Below are positions 27,239 to 36,558 of a stretch of 64,000 bases of DNA, piece by piece. Under the pieces are notes generated by a model, which saw only the letters and a program-made list of their open reading frames with translations, was not told the origin of the DNA and made no database searches. Position numbers and translations under genes: made by a program. This DNA is from Janthinobacterium sp. 61 (GTDB taxonomy: Bacteria; Pseudomonadota; Gammaproteobacteria; Burkholderiales; Burkholderiaceae_D), in NCBI RefSeq assembly GCF_002846335.1, contig NZ_PJMQ01000001.1, positions 1,984,001 to 2,048,000 of the forward strand, written 5' to 3'. Within the stretch, counting starts at the first letter, position 1; each line of letters begins with the position of its first letter.

Positions 27239-29107
27239 ATGACAACCAGCACAGATACAGGCAATACCAGCAGCACCGCAGCAAGCGCAGCCCCCTCCCC
27301 CGATACCGGCAGCAGCCGCGAACTGAAAAAAGGCAGCCTGGCCGCCTTCAAGGGCCTGATGCCCTTTTTGACGCCGTACCGCAAGCAGTTCTTCCTGGCC
27401 GGTATCGCGCTGGTGGTGGCCGCCGCCTCCACCCTGGCCATCCCCGCCGCGTTCAAGCAGATGATCGACCTGGGTTTCGGCGGTGCGGCCGGCTCCAAGA
27501 GCATCCAGCACGTCGACCTGGTGTTCCTCGCCCTGTTCGGTGTGGCGTCCATCCTGGCGCTGGCCACGGCGGCGCGCTTTTATACGGTATCGTGGCTGGG
27601 CGAACGGGTCACGGCCGACATCCGCAGCGCCGTGTACCGCCACGTCGTCACGCAAAGTCCCGAATTCTTCGAAACCACGCAGACGGGCGAAGTCCTGTCG
27701 CGCATCACCACCGACACGACCTTGATACAGGCCGTAGTCGGCACCAGCATCTCCATGGCGCTACGCAATGTGCTGCTGTTCCTGGGCGGCCTGGTGATGC
27801 TGTTCGTCACCAGCGCCAAGCTGGCCGGCATCATCATCGGCTTGCTGATCCTCGTCGTCGTGCCCATCATCGTGTTTGGCCGCCGGGTGCGCAAGCTGTC
27901 GCGCGATTCGCAGGACCGCATCGCCGACGCTTCGGCCATGGCTGGCGAAATCCTCAACGCCATGCCCACCGTGCAGGCGTTCACGCACGAGAAAATCGAA
28001 TCGAAACGCTTCGGCGACTCCGTCGAAGGCGCCTTCATGACGGCCATGCGCCGCATCCGCGCCCGCGCCCTGCTGACCATGATCGCGATTCTGCTGGTGT
28101 TCGGCACCATCGTCTTCGTGCTGTGGCTGGGCGCGCGCGCCGTGCTGGAAGGCTCGATGACGGGCGGCGACCTGGGACAGTTCATCCTGTACGCCTCCAT
28201 CGTGGCCGGCGCCATCGGGGCCCTGTCCGAGGTCATGGGCGAAGCGCAGCGCGCCGCCGGCGCCACCGAGCGCCTGCTGGAACTGATGGCCGTCAAATCG
28301 GAAATCGAGTCGCCTGTCGCGCCCCTGCCGCTGCCCGCGCGCGCCGCGAATGGCGCTTCGCTGTCGCTGGACAATGTCATGTTCTCGTATCCGTCGCGCC
28401 CGGATACCCATGCGCTGGACCATGTCAGCCTCGATATCCGCGCCGGCGAAACGGTGGCCGTGGTGGGGCCGTCCGGCGCCGGCAAGACCACGCTGTTCCA
28501 GCTGTTCCTGCGCTTCTATGACCCGCAAAGCGGCAGCATCCGCCTCGATGGCGTCGACATCAAGCAGCTCGACCTGCATACCCTGCGCGACGCCATCGGC
28601 ATCGTGCCGCAGGATACCGTGATCTTCTCGGCCGATGCCATGGAAAACATCCGCTACGGCCGCGCCGGCGCCAGCGACGAGGAAGTCATCGCGGCGGCAA
28701 AAATGGCAGCCGCCCACGAATTCATCGAACGCCTGCCGAATGGCTATAAATCCTTCCTCGGCGAACGGGGCGTGCGCCTGTCCGGCGGCCAGCGCCAGCG
28801 TATCGCCATCGCCCGCGCCCTGCTGAAAAACCCGCCGCTGCTACTGCTCGACGAGGCGACCAGCGCGCTGGACGCTGAATCGGAGCGCCTGGTGCAAAAG
28901 GCCCTGGAAGCGGCCATGGTGGGCCGCACCACCGTCATCATCGCGCACCGCCTGGCCACCGTGCAGCGGGCCGACCGCATCATTGTCATGGAAGACGGCA
29001 AGATCGTCGAGACGGGCACGCATGCGTCGCTGGTCGCCTTGGGTGGCATTTACGCTAATTTAGCGGCCCTGCAATTCCATCACGTACAGCTCAATCCAGC
29101 AGAATAA
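27239..29107 (+). CDS. MsbA-like ABC exporter half-transporter
   Basis: A 622-residue ABC transporter with fused membrane and nucleotide-binding domains. A 25-residue Ser/Thr/Ala-rich head precedes a six-helix exporter domain (about 35-335). The ATPase domain has the Walker A loop GPSGAGKTT starting at residue 410, Q-loop IVPQDTVIF, signature LSGGQRQR, Walker B LLLLDEATS and switch IAHRL. It should act as a homodimer exporting a lipid or drug; the sequence resembles the MsbA/BmrA-like group of betaproteobacteria. It follows the AttH-like gene after 50 bp that contain only weak A/T-rich sequence, and is followed after 2 bp by a LysE-type exporter, so these belong to one unit. Confidence 0.92.
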   Translation: MTTSTDTGNTSSTAASAAPSPDTGSSRELKKGSLAAFKGLMPFLTPYRKQFFLAGIALVVAAASTLAIPAAFKQMIDLGFGGAAGSKSIQHVDLVFLALFGVASILALATAARFYTVSWLGERVTADIRSAVYRHVVTQSPEFFETTQTGEVLSRITTDTTLIQAVVGTSISMALRNVLLFLGGLVMLFVTSAKLAGIIIGLLILVVVPIIVFGRRVRKLSRDSQDRIADASAMAGEILNAMPTVQAFTHEKIESKRFGDSVEGAFMTAMRRIRARALLTMIAILLVFGTIVFVLWLGARAVLEGSMTGGDLGQFILYASIVAGAIGALSEVMGEAQRAAGATERLLELMAVKSEIESPVAPLPLPARAANGASLSLDNVMFSYPSRPDTHALDHVSLDIRAGETVAVVGPSGAGKTTLFQLFLRFYDPQSGSIRLDGVDIKQLDLHTLRDAIGIVPQDTVIFSADAMENIRYGRAGASDEEVIAAAKMAAAHEFIERLPNGYKSFLGERGVRLSGGQRQRIAIARALLKNPPLLLLDEATSALDAESERLVQKALEAAMVGRTTVIIAHRLATVQRADRIIVMEDGKIVETGTHASLVALGGIYANLAALQFHHVQLNPAE

Positions 29108-29109
29108 TC

Positions 29110-29784
29110 ATGAACGCACTTTTTCACGCCAACCTGGGCATCACCGATTTCTGGACCTTTTTACTGGGGACCATCTTCATCGTCATCCTGCCCGGCCCCA
29201 ACTCCATGTATGTGCTGTCGGTGGCCGCCCAGCGCGGCGTGCGGCCCGCCTACCAGGGCGCCTTCGGCATTTTCGCCGGCGACCTGATATTGATGGTGCT
29301 GTCGGCCTGCGGCGTGGCGTCGCTGCTGAAAGCCAGCCCGGCCCTGTTCTACGTGGTGAAATACATCGGTGCGGCCTACCTGGGCTGGATCGGCCTGCAA
29401 ATGCTGATCGGTTGCTGGCGCAAGCTGCGCGCGCCAAGCCTGCCCGATGGCGAAACGCCTGCGGTACCCAACCCCGTCAAGGAAAGCGATCCATTCCGCA
29501 AGGCCCTGATCATCAGCCTGATGAACCCGAAGGCGATTTTGTTCTTCATCTCGTTTTTCATCCAGTTCGTCGACCCGGCCTTCCCGAATCCCGTGCTGTC
29601 CTTCATCGGCCTGGGGCTGATCTGCCAAATAATCAGCTTCACCTATCTGACGGCCATCATCTTTATGGGTGCGCGCCTGGCAGAGACCTTCCGCCGCCGT
29701 CGCCGCCTGTCGGCCGGCATGGGCGGCGGCGTGGGCGCCATGTTCATTGGATTCGGCGCGAAACTGGCCACCGCCACACTTTAA
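29110..29784 (+). CDS. leuE: LysE/RhtB-family amino-acid exporter, LeuE-like
   Basis: A 224-residue inner-membrane protein with six hydrophobic segments. The family signature is near the N-terminus (IVILPGPNSMYVLSVAAQRG), and the second conserved block is IISLMNPKAILFFISFF. Length and motifs match the LeuE leucine exporter subgroup (named at moderate certainty). It follows the ABC exporter by 2 bp and precedes a PLP lyase by 18 bp, suggesting coordinated amino-acid export and breakdown. Confidence 0.88.
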   Translation: MNALFHANLGITDFWTFLLGTIFIVILPGPNSMYVLSVAAQRGVRPAYQGAFGIFAGDLILMVLSACGVASLLKASPALFYVVKYIGAAYLGWIGLQMLIGCWRKLRAPSLPDGETPAVPNPVKESDPFRKALIISLMNPKAILFFISFFIQFVDPAFPNPVLSFIGLGLICQIISFTYLTAIIFMGARLAETFRRRRRLSAGMGGGVGAMFIGFGAKLATATL

Positions 29785-29802
29785 CTGTACTGGAGATGCG
29801 CC

Positions 29803-30903
29803 GTGACCGACTTGAATGAGCTTGAACTGCGCCAGCGCTGCCATACCGTCCTGCCGGGCCACCGCCAGCCTACGCCAGCGGCCACTTTCACCGCCATGGC
29901 CGCCTGGTGCGACGCCAACGACATCGCGCACGACACCTATGGCGAAGGCGCGCTGATCGAACAGTTCGAGAAAAAGGTCGCCAGCCTGCTCGGCTTCGAG
30001 TCGGCCGTATTCTGCATCACGGGCACCATGACGCAAGTGACGGCCCTGCGCCTGGCCTGCCAGGACCGGGGTTCCTCCCTGGTCGCGCTGCATCCCACTT
30101 CGCACATCCTGCGCCACGAACGGGGCAACCATGCATTGCTCGAACACTTCACGGGCCTGATGATCGGCGACCCGCATCGCCCGTGGACGGTGGACGACTT
30201 GCGCGCCGTGCCCGATGCGCTGGGCGCCGTGCAGGTCGAACTGCCAATGCGCGAAATCGGTGGCCAGTGCCCTTCCTGGGAAGACTTGAGCCAGATCAAG
30301 CGGCACTGCCGCGAGCACAATATCCACCTGCACATGGATGGCGCGCGCCTGTGGGAAGCACAAGCGGGTTTTGGCCAGACCCTGCCCGCCATCTGCGACG
30401 GCTTTGATTCCGTGTATGTCTCGCTGTACAAGGGCATCGGCGGCCTCGGTGGCGCCATGCTGGCCGGCAGCTGCGGCTTTGTCGAACGGGCGCGCGCATG
30501 GTTTCACCGCCAGGGCGGCAATATCGTGCACCGTACACCCTACGTGGTCGCCGCCGCCATGCAGTTCGACGCGCGCATCGCCGCCATGCCCCGCTATTTC
30601 GAGCGCACGCAGTGGCTGTATGCGCTGCTGCGCGACTATCCGGCGATTGCCGTCAACCCTGCCCAGCCGCAGGCCAACATGCTGCACTTGCACTTGCCCG
30701 TCTCGCGCGAGCGGGCCATCGCCATCCGCAACCAGGTGGCCGCAGACCACGGCATCTGGCTGTTTGCCCGCGCCAGCCACGCAGCCCTGCCCGGGCATAG
30801 CGTGGTTGAATGGTATGTAGGAGATCAGTTGCTGGAGCTGCCGGACGACACGGTACGGCTGGCTTTGACCCTGCTGGATCAGGGCATGCGCGCCAGAGAG
30901 TAA
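29803..30903 (+). CDS. Threonine-aldolase-like beta-eliminating lyase
   Basis: A 366-residue PLP enzyme of the aromatic-amino-acid beta-eliminating lyase / threonine aldolase family. HMDGARLWEAQAGFG is the conserved Asp-containing PLP-pyridine site, and the Schiff-base Lys is at about residue 210 in SLYKGIGGLGGAML. The low-specificity L-threonine aldolases that split threonine or allo-threonine to glycine and acetaldehyde share these features, but the N-terminus is divergent and substrate is uncertain. Translation starts at GTG with TGGAG 8 nt upstream. It is the last gene of the plus-strand series and is followed by a palindrome and a strong terminator. Confidence 0.85.
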   Translation: MTDLNELELRQRCHTVLPGHRQPTPAATFTAMAAWCDANDIAHDTYGEGALIEQFEKKVASLLGFESAVFCITGTMTQVTALRLACQDRGSSLVALHPTSHILRHERGNHALLEHFTGLMIGDPHRPWTVDDLRAVPDALGAVQVELPMREIGGQCPSWEDLSQIKRHCREHNIHLHMDGARLWEAQAGFGQTLPAICDGFDSVYVSLYKGIGGLGGAMLAGSCGFVERARAWFHRQGGNIVHRTPYVVAAAMQFDARIAAMPRYFERTQWLYALLRDYPAIAVNPAQPQANMLHLHLPVSRERAIAIRNQVAADHGIWLFARASHAALPGHSVVEWYVGDQLLELPDDTVRLALTLLDQGMRARE

Positions 30904-30912
30904 TCGACACAG

Positions 30913-30948
30913 GTCGGCGTCGGCCGGGTTAGCGTAGCGTAAGCCGAC
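30913..30948. repeat. REP-like palindrome after threonine-aldolase-like gene
   Basis: A GTCGGC head (twice in tandem, 30913-30924) and a GCCGAC tail (30943-30948) flank a TTAGCG-TAGCG centre. It resembles, but is not identical to, the GTCGGATTA...TAATCCGAC units at 7831-7920, and lies in the same kind of position between convergent genes. Confidence 0.5.
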
Positions 30949-30970
30949 ACCACCACCATCGTAACACCCA

Positions 30971-30997
30971 AAAAAAAGCGCCCGAAGGCGCTTTTTT
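30971..30997. terminator. Bidirectional intrinsic terminator
   Basis: A run of A, then AGCGCC, a CGAA tetraloop, GGCGCT and a run of T. The symmetrical A/T flanks allow termination of both the plus-strand series ending at 30903 and fadL ending at 31034. A further 7-bp hairpin GGCGGCC / GGCCGCC follows at 31006-31024. Confidence 0.9.
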
Positions 30998-31033
30998 CAT
31001 TTCATGGCGGCCGGGTTGGCCGCCACTACCTGC

Positions 31034-32476
31034 TTAGAACTTGTAGTTATAAGCGAGACCGATCAACTGCATGCGGGTCTTGAACAGGCCCTTGGTGGTT
31101 TCACCGTTGCCGGTGCAGCCAGTCTTGACAGGCGAGCAGTCGTTTGTGTAGTTGACGTCAGCATCCTTGAAGTCGATATAGCTGTAGGCCAGGTCAAGCG
31201 AAGAATTGGCGTTCAGCTTCCAGTTCGCGCCGATCGAGTACTGCATGCGGTCGCTGTCTGGCAAGGCCGGGTGGCGCAGTTCGGCGCTGCGGACCGGCGC
31301 CTGGTCGTGGGCGATACCGGCGCGCAACATCAGGCTTTCGCTGTACTTGTAGTTGGTACCCAGCGAGACGCGGTAAGTGTCTTTCCAGCTCTGGCGGATA
31401 CGCTCGGCGCCTTCGGCCGTCGGCGGGAACTGGATGTCCAGGTTCTCCAGGCGCGAAGTGCGGGTCCAGGTCACGTCGCCCATCAACGCCCACTTGTCAT
31501 CCATCTGGTGGAAGGCGTTGACCGACAGGGTTTCCGGCGTGCGCAATTCCACCAGCGCCTCGGAATTGACCTTGTTCGAGGCTTTGGCGATGAAGGCGTT
31601 CACGGCAGGATTGCTCGTCACCTGCGAGAAGTCCCAGATGGTGCTGCCCTTGAGCTTGTGCGAAATCGACGAGCGGTAAGCGATACCGAAACGCGTGCCT
31701 TCATTCAGCTGGTACAGATAGCCCAGGTTGAAGCCGAAGCCCCAGTCATGGCCATCCATCGAAGCGTGGCCATCCTTGATTGGACCTTGCAGCGCGGCGC
31801 CGGCAGCTTGCGCCGCAGCCAGGCCTTGCGTCTTGGCGATATTGGCCAGGAATGCCTGCGATGCGCCAGGCGCAAACTTGCCCAGGAAGGCAACCGAACC
31901 CGGCACGTCCACGCCCTGGCCCAGTTCCGCCTTCATGTATTCGGCCGTCACGCCGAAACCGAACGAGTGGTGCTGGTCCAGCTTGAACGATACGGAAGGA
32001 TTCAGTGCAATGGCTTCCAGTTTGATATTGGTGATCGCATAGCGGCCAAACCAGTCATTGCCGTAGTCGAGCTTGGCGCCGTAGGGCACGAACAGGCCAG
32101 CGCCGACGGTCCACTGCTCATTGATTTTCTTGCTGGCGTACAAGGCAGGCGCGAACACCGCGTCCGGCGCGTAGTCCTTGGTTTGCGCGTATGGCGCGCG
32201 ATTGCCCGGGAAGAAAGGCTTCGAACCCGCATCCGTGTAGGTCGAATGCGGTACCACCAGGGTGCCGCCGCCAACGAACTGCGTGCCTTCCAGGCGCGAC
32301 AGGCCGGCCGGGTTGTAGAAAATGGTCGACGCGTCGGCCGCTTCGGCGCCGCTGGCATCGGCCGTGCCTTGGGCGGACACGCTTTGCGAGCCAAAACGAT
32401 AGCCCGATGCTTGTGCGGTGGAGGAGATGCCGGCGAAAGCGGCAACGATCAGGAGGGGCAGATATTTATGTTTCAA
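31034..32476 (-). CDS. FadL/OMPP1 family outer-membrane transport protein
   Basis: A 480-residue protein with a 24-residue signal peptide ending AQA and a mature N-terminus ASGYRFGSQSVSAQG. The following AADASTIFYNPAGLSRL is the hallmark NPAG hatch motif of the FadL family, monomeric beta-barrels that move long-chain fatty acids and other hydrophobic molecules through lateral openings in the outer membrane. The C-terminus ends in the Phe-terminated strand typical of barrels (GLAYNYKF). A pair of cysteines in a late loop (NDCSPVKTGC) may form an extracellular disulfide. Monocistronic. Confidence 0.93.
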   Translation of the reverse strand: MKHKYLPLLIVAAFAGISSTAQASGYRFGSQSVSAQGTADASGAEAADASTIFYNPAGLSRLEGTQFVGGGTLVVPHSTYTDAGSKPFFPGNRAPYAQTKDYAPDAVFAPALYASKKINEQWTVGAGLFVPYGAKLDYGNDWFGRYAITNIKLEAIALNPSVSFKLDQHHSFGFGVTAEYMKAELGQGVDVPGSVAFLGKFAPGASQAFLANIAKTQGLAAAQAAGAALQGPIKDGHASMDGHDWGFGFNLGYLYQLNEGTRFGIAYRSSISHKLKGSTIWDFSQVTSNPAVNAFIAKASNKVNSEALVELRTPETLSVNAFHQMDDKWALMGDVTWTRTSRLENLDIQFPPTAEGAERIRQSWKDTYRVSLGTNYKYSESLMLRAGIAHDQAPVRSAELRHPALPDSDRMQYSIGANWKLNANSSLDLAYSYIDFKDADVNYTNDCSPVKTGCTGNGETTKGLFKTRMQLIGLAYNYKF

Positions 32477-32614
32477 GTTAGTCTCTCTTTATTATATGAA
32501 ATTGTCTTCGGCACACTATCGCGGGCATCACAAGCTGCCCCGTCTTGCACTTTTCTTGCCGCCGTGAACTCCAATTCACTGACGGCATGAGCGAAGCATA
32601 TAATATTTTTTAGA

Positions 32615-32636
32615 AAAAAGCGAACGTTCGCTCTTT
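32615..32636 (-). terminator. Palindrome AGCGAACGTTCGCT: terminator of the GGDEF-EAL sensor gene, or an operator
   Basis: A 14-bp perfect palindrome (32619-32632) flanked by A and T runs begins right after the stop codon of the GGDEF-EAL gene. As RNA it forms a short stem with an ACGT loop extended by A-U pairs, then Us. The same sequence is upstream of fadL and has the symmetry of a TetR-type operator, so a regulatory role at fadL is an alternative. Confidence 0.5.
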
Positions 32637-35426
32637 TTATGAAACAGCGTTGTTTTCCTCGTCAATCACGGGGCTGTAGGGTGGCAACACGGGCGCTGGA
32701 AGCGGTATCAGAAAGCGCTGGTGCATCAGCGCCAGCATCTGTTCGGCCGGCACAGGGCGCGAAATGAAATAGCCTTGCACTTCATTGCACTGCAACGCGC
32801 GCAGGATGTCGAGCTGCTCGCGCGTTTCCACCCCTTCGGCCACCACGCTCATGCCCAGCGCATGCGCCATCGACAGGATGGCGCGCACGAAGACCTCGCC
32901 CTGCTCCGAACGGCCCAGCTCCATGGTGAAGGCACGGTCGATCTTCAAGCCATCCATGGCGAACTTCTGCAACTGCGACAGCGAAGAATAGCCGGTGCCG
33001 AAATCGTCGACCAGCAGGCGCACGCCCAGCGCGCGGATGGCAGATAGCTGCTCCACGGCGCGGTTCTGTTCATCCATCATGGCCGATTCCGTGATTTCCA
33101 CCTCGATCAGGCGCGCATCGATGCGGTGGCGCGTCAGCGCGGACGCCAGCACCTGGTGCACATCGCCACGGCCAAACTGGCGCGCCGACACGTTGATGGA
33201 CACGGGCACCAGTTCCAGTCCGCTGGCCTGCCAGCGCGCCATTTGCAGGCACACTTTCTCGATGACAACTTCGCCCAGCTGCGAAATCAGGCCGCTGCTC
33301 TCGGCCACGGGGATGAATTCCAGCGGCGGCACCATGCCATGCTGCGGATGCTGCCAGCGCACCAGCGCCTCCATGCTGCACAGCTGCCCGCTCATGGCGT
33401 CGACCCTCGGCTGGTAGACGACAAGGAACTGGTCCTGCTCCAGCGCCGCCACCAGGCTTTGCTCCAGTTCGCGGCGGTTGCGGATGGTTTCAAACAATTC
33501 CGGCTGGAAGAAGCGGTGATGGCCCTTGCCTGCCACTTTCACGGCGTACATGGCGATATCGGCGTTCTTCAGCAGCACTTCCGTTTCGGCGCCATCGCGC
33601 GGATACAGGCTGATGCCGATCGAGGCGCCCATCTTGTGGCGTTCGCTGCCCAGGTAAAACGGTTCATCGAAGGCGATGGCGATGCGCTGCGCCACCTGCT
33701 CGGCGCGGCTGTCGTCTTCTACCGGATCGAGCACGACGACGAATTCGTCGCCGCCCAGGCGCACCACGTGGTCGCCCGGCCGCAGCACGGCCTTCAGGCG
33801 CAGCGACGCGGCGCGCAGCACCTTGTCTCCCTCCGCATGGCCCTGCGTGTCGTTGATATCCTTGAATCCGTCGAGGTCGATGAACAGCAGCGCCAGCATC
33901 TGCCGCGCAATGGCGGCGCGCCCCAGGGCGCCAGGCAGGAATTGCTGCAGCCAGTAGCGGTTGGGCAAGCCCGTCAAGCCATCTTCATTGGCCAGGCGGC
34001 GCAAATCGCGCTCGTGCTCCTTGGCCGTGCTGATATCTTGCAGGGTGACAGCCAGGCGGTCGCCGCTGCGCACCAGGCGCCGGCGTATCCAGCGCAGCTT
34101 GAATGGATTCCCTTCCGGCAACTCGATCTCTTCCTCGGAAAAACCGGACTGCATGGCGGCCCGGTAATTATGGATCAGGTCGCGGAAATACGGCTCGTGG
34201 GCGCGCGACTGCAGGCGCATACCCAGCAACTGCTCGCGGCGCACGCCGAAGTAGCCGGCGCCCGGCTCGTTGCAGTCAACGATCTCGAAATCGAGGATGC
34301 TGCCATCCTCGCCGCGCAGGGCGGCAATGATATAAAAGCCATCGCTCGTGCCTTCGGTGGCCATGCGGTAGGCATTGCGCACGCCTTCGGACTGGTGGTG
34401 GCGCCAGGCCAGGCGCAGCGACAGCATGGTGGCGACGGCGGCAAAGGCCAGCAGCAGTACGGTGACGGCCAGGGCGATGCCGATATAAATGGTGCGCGTT
34501 TCCGCGTAGGGGTGCAGCATTTCACCGTCAGACAGCCCGACCACGGCCGTAAACGGATAGGCTTTCAGCGCCTGCCAGCCTACATAGCGGCTTTGCTTGT
34601 CGGAAAACGCGATCCTGCCGCCCGAATGCACGGCACCGCTCTCCGTTTCCAGGAAGCTGGTGTCGAGAAACGGCGTGCCTTTGCCGCTCTGGCTCGGCAG
34701 CACGCGCGAACCGAGGCGCGTGCTGAACAGCTCGCCCTCTTCGCCCACCATGGCGGACATACCGAACTTGCCGAAATTGACACTATTGTAGAATTCGGAA
34801 AAATAGCTGGAATGGATGGAAATGAGCAGCACGCCGTCAAAATTGCCATCCTCGTCTTCCAGCCGACGCGTGAAGTGCACCAGGCTTTCGTCGGCGCCCG
34901 GGGTAGCCGGCGCCGCCTCGCTGGCCCTCCCCAGCGCGATGCGCAGCGCGCTGGAATTGCTGCGCCAGTGGCGCAGCAGGAAATCGCTGCGCTCATTGAC
35001 CCGCAGGCGCTGCAGCGGTGCCGTGGCTGTCACGGGGTGGCCCTTGCGGTCGAGGATGGCGACGATGGCAAATTGCGGCAAGGCATACATGCCCTGCGTC
35101 TTCAAATGATCGAGGCGCAGCTGGCCGCGCGAATTTTCCCACTCATACTTGAGCTGCAAGGTCAGCTGGTCCATCTGTTCCAGGGTGCGCAGCAGATACT
35201 GGCCATACGCTTTCGACAGCGAAGACACGCTGTCAAGCGCCTGCTGCTGCGCCACCTTCTTTTCCGCTTCCAGCTGCAGCAAGGTGGCCGTCCACAGCAC
35301 CGCGCACAGGACCAGCCCTAGCAAGGGCCAGGCCAGCATCAGACGCAGGTTGGCCTTGAGAAAATCGGCCCTGCTCATTTCCACCACGGCGGCGTTATTA
35401 TTATTTACAATTTGTCGCAAGAACAT
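32637..35426 (-). CDS. Membrane sensor GGDEF-EAL protein with periplasmic Cache-like and PAS domains
   Basis: A protein of about 929 residues. A transmembrane helix at about 29-50 and a second at about 318-340 bracket a large periplasmic sensor domain of Cache/PDC type. A cytoplasmic PAS domain (about 350-465) follows, then GGDEF with an intact motif at 558-562 and an RPGD inhibitory-site motif five residues upstream, then EAL with intact MEALVRW (EAL at 686-688), SINVSARQF, EITES, VDDFGTGYSSL and AEGVET. Both cyclase and phosphodiesterase activity are possible. The start is uncertain: ATG 35426 is used here, ATG 35378 is closer to a GGTGG site. Its periplasmic ligand is unknown. Confidence 0.9.
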   Translation of the reverse strand: MFLRQIVNNNNAAVVEMSRADFLKANLRLMLAWPLLGLVLCAVLWTATLLQLEAEKKVAQQQALDSVSSLSKAYGQYLLRTLEQMDQLTLQLKYEWENSRGQLRLDHLKTQGMYALPQFAIVAILDRKGHPVTATAPLQRLRVNERSDFLLRHWRSNSSALRIALGRASEAAPATPGADESLVHFTRRLEDEDGNFDGVLLISIHSSYFSEFYNSVNFGKFGMSAMVGEEGELFSTRLGSRVLPSQSGKGTPFLDTSFLETESGAVHSGGRIAFSDKQSRYVGWQALKAYPFTAVVGLSDGEMLHPYAETRTIYIGIALAVTVLLLAFAAVATMLSLRLAWRHHQSEGVRNAYRMATEGTSDGFYIIAALRGEDGSILDFEIVDCNEPGAGYFGVRREQLLGMRLQSRAHEPYFRDLIHNYRAAMQSGFSEEEIELPEGNPFKLRWIRRRLVRSGDRLAVTLQDISTAKEHERDLRRLANEDGLTGLPNRYWLQQFLPGALGRAAIARQMLALLFIDLDGFKDINDTQGHAEGDKVLRAASLRLKAVLRPGDHVVRLGGDEFVVVLDPVEDDSRAEQVAQRIAIAFDEPFYLGSERHKMGASIGISLYPRDGAETEVLLKNADIAMYAVKVAGKGHHRFFQPELFETIRNRRELEQSLVAALEQDQFLVVYQPRVDAMSGQLCSMEALVRWQHPQHGMVPPLEFIPVAESSGLISQLGEVVIEKVCLQMARWQASGLELVPVSINVSARQFGRGDVHQVLASALTRHRIDARLIEVEITESAMMDEQNRAVEQLSAIRALGVRLLVDDFGTGYSSLSQLQKFAMDGLKIDRAFTMELGRSEQGEVFVRAILSMAHALGMSVVAEGVETREQLDILRALQCNEVQGYFISRPVPAEQMLALMHQRFLIPLPAPVLPPYSPVIDEENNAVS

Positions 35427-35583
35427 GGTGCAGCATCTGCCGTTTCTGTGTATTTCTTTAAGGACACACAAATTACCACAGAGTCATGTTTGCAGGTGAA
35501 ACGGCAGCGCATTTATGTGCGTGGACGGCAGCCCGCCTGTCGCGCCTGCGTTACAATCACCGTCCTTACCGTTGGAGAAATAC

Positions 35584-36558
35584 ATGCAGCAATATCAAGA
35601 TTTGATCAAGACCGTGCTCGAAACGGGCAGCTGGCAAGACAACCGCACGGGCATCCGCACCCTGAGCGTGCCGGGCGCCATGATGCGTTTCGACTTGGCC
35701 AACGGCAGCTTCCCTGCCGTGACAACCAAGAAACTGGCTTTCAAATCCGTGATTGGCGAACTGTGCGCCTTCCTGCGCGCCTCGCGCAATGCGGCCGAGT
35801 TCCGCGCGCTGGGCTGCAAGGTGTGGGACCAGAACGCCAACGAAAATGCGCAATGGCTGGCCAACCCCTACCGCGAAGGCGAGGATGACCTGGGCCCCGT
35901 GTACGGCGTGCAATGGCGCTCATGGCCCGCGTACAAGCTGCTCGATGCCGACAAGCCGGCACAGATTGCCGATGCGCAAGCGAACGGTTTTACGCTGGTC
36001 GCCCCCATCGTCGACGATGGCGTGCAAAAAGTGCTGCTGTACAAGGCCGTCGACCAGTTGCGTGCATGCCTGGACACCATCATGAATAACCCGGGCAGCC
36101 GGCGCATCCTGTTCCACGGCTGGAACCCGGCCGTGCTGGACGCCGTCGCCCTGCCCGCCTGCCATTTGCTGTATCAATTCATCCCGAACGCCAGCACGCG
36201 CGAAATTTCCCTGTGTTTATATGTACGCAGCAACGATATCGGCTTGGGCACGCCGTTCAACATCGCCGAAGGCGCGGCCCTGCTGCATCTGGTGGCGCGC
36301 CTGACGGGCTATACACCGCGCTGGTTCACCTACTTCATCGGCGACGCGCATATCTATGAAAACCACCTCGACATGGTGGAAGAACAATTGAAGCGCACGC
36401 CCTTCCCCGCGCCGCGCTTCGTCATTTCCGACCGCGTGCCAGACTATGCGAAAACGGGCAAGTACGAGCCGGAATGGCTGGAAAAGATCGAACCGTCGGA
36501 TTTCTCGCTGGAAGGCTATGAACACCATGCGCCCATCAAGGCGGCGATGGCCGTCTGA
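35584..36558 (+). CDS. thyA: Thymidylate synthase
   Basis: A 324-residue enzyme making dTMP from dUMP with methylene-tetrahydrofolate. The catalytic Cys is at about residue 193 ([10 protein letters not shown]), with the dUMP-binding [17 protein letters not shown] and the folate-site [11 protein letters not shown] motifs. It is longer than the 264-residue Escherichia coli enzyme because of an insertion around residues 85-150, a known variant among bacteria. TTGGAG precedes the ATG at 35584. The stop codon overlaps the ATG of a SUKH-like gene (TGATG), so the two are translationally coupled. Confidence 0.97.
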   Translation: MQQYQDLIKTVLETGSWQDNRTGIRTLSVPGAMMRFDLANGSFPAVTTKKLAFKSVIGELCAFLRASRNAAEFRALGCKVWDQNANENAQWLANPYREGEDDLGPVYGVQWRSWPAYKLLDADKPAQIADAQANGFTLVAPIVDDGVQKVLLYKAVDQLRACLDTIMNNPGSRRILFHGWNPAVLDAVALPACHLLYQFIPNASTREISLCLYVRSNDIGLGTPFNIAEGAALLHLVARLTGYTPRWFTYFIGDAHIYENHLDMVEEQLKRTPFPAPRFVISDRVPDYAKTGKYEPEWLEKIEPSDFSLEGYEHHAPIKAAMAV

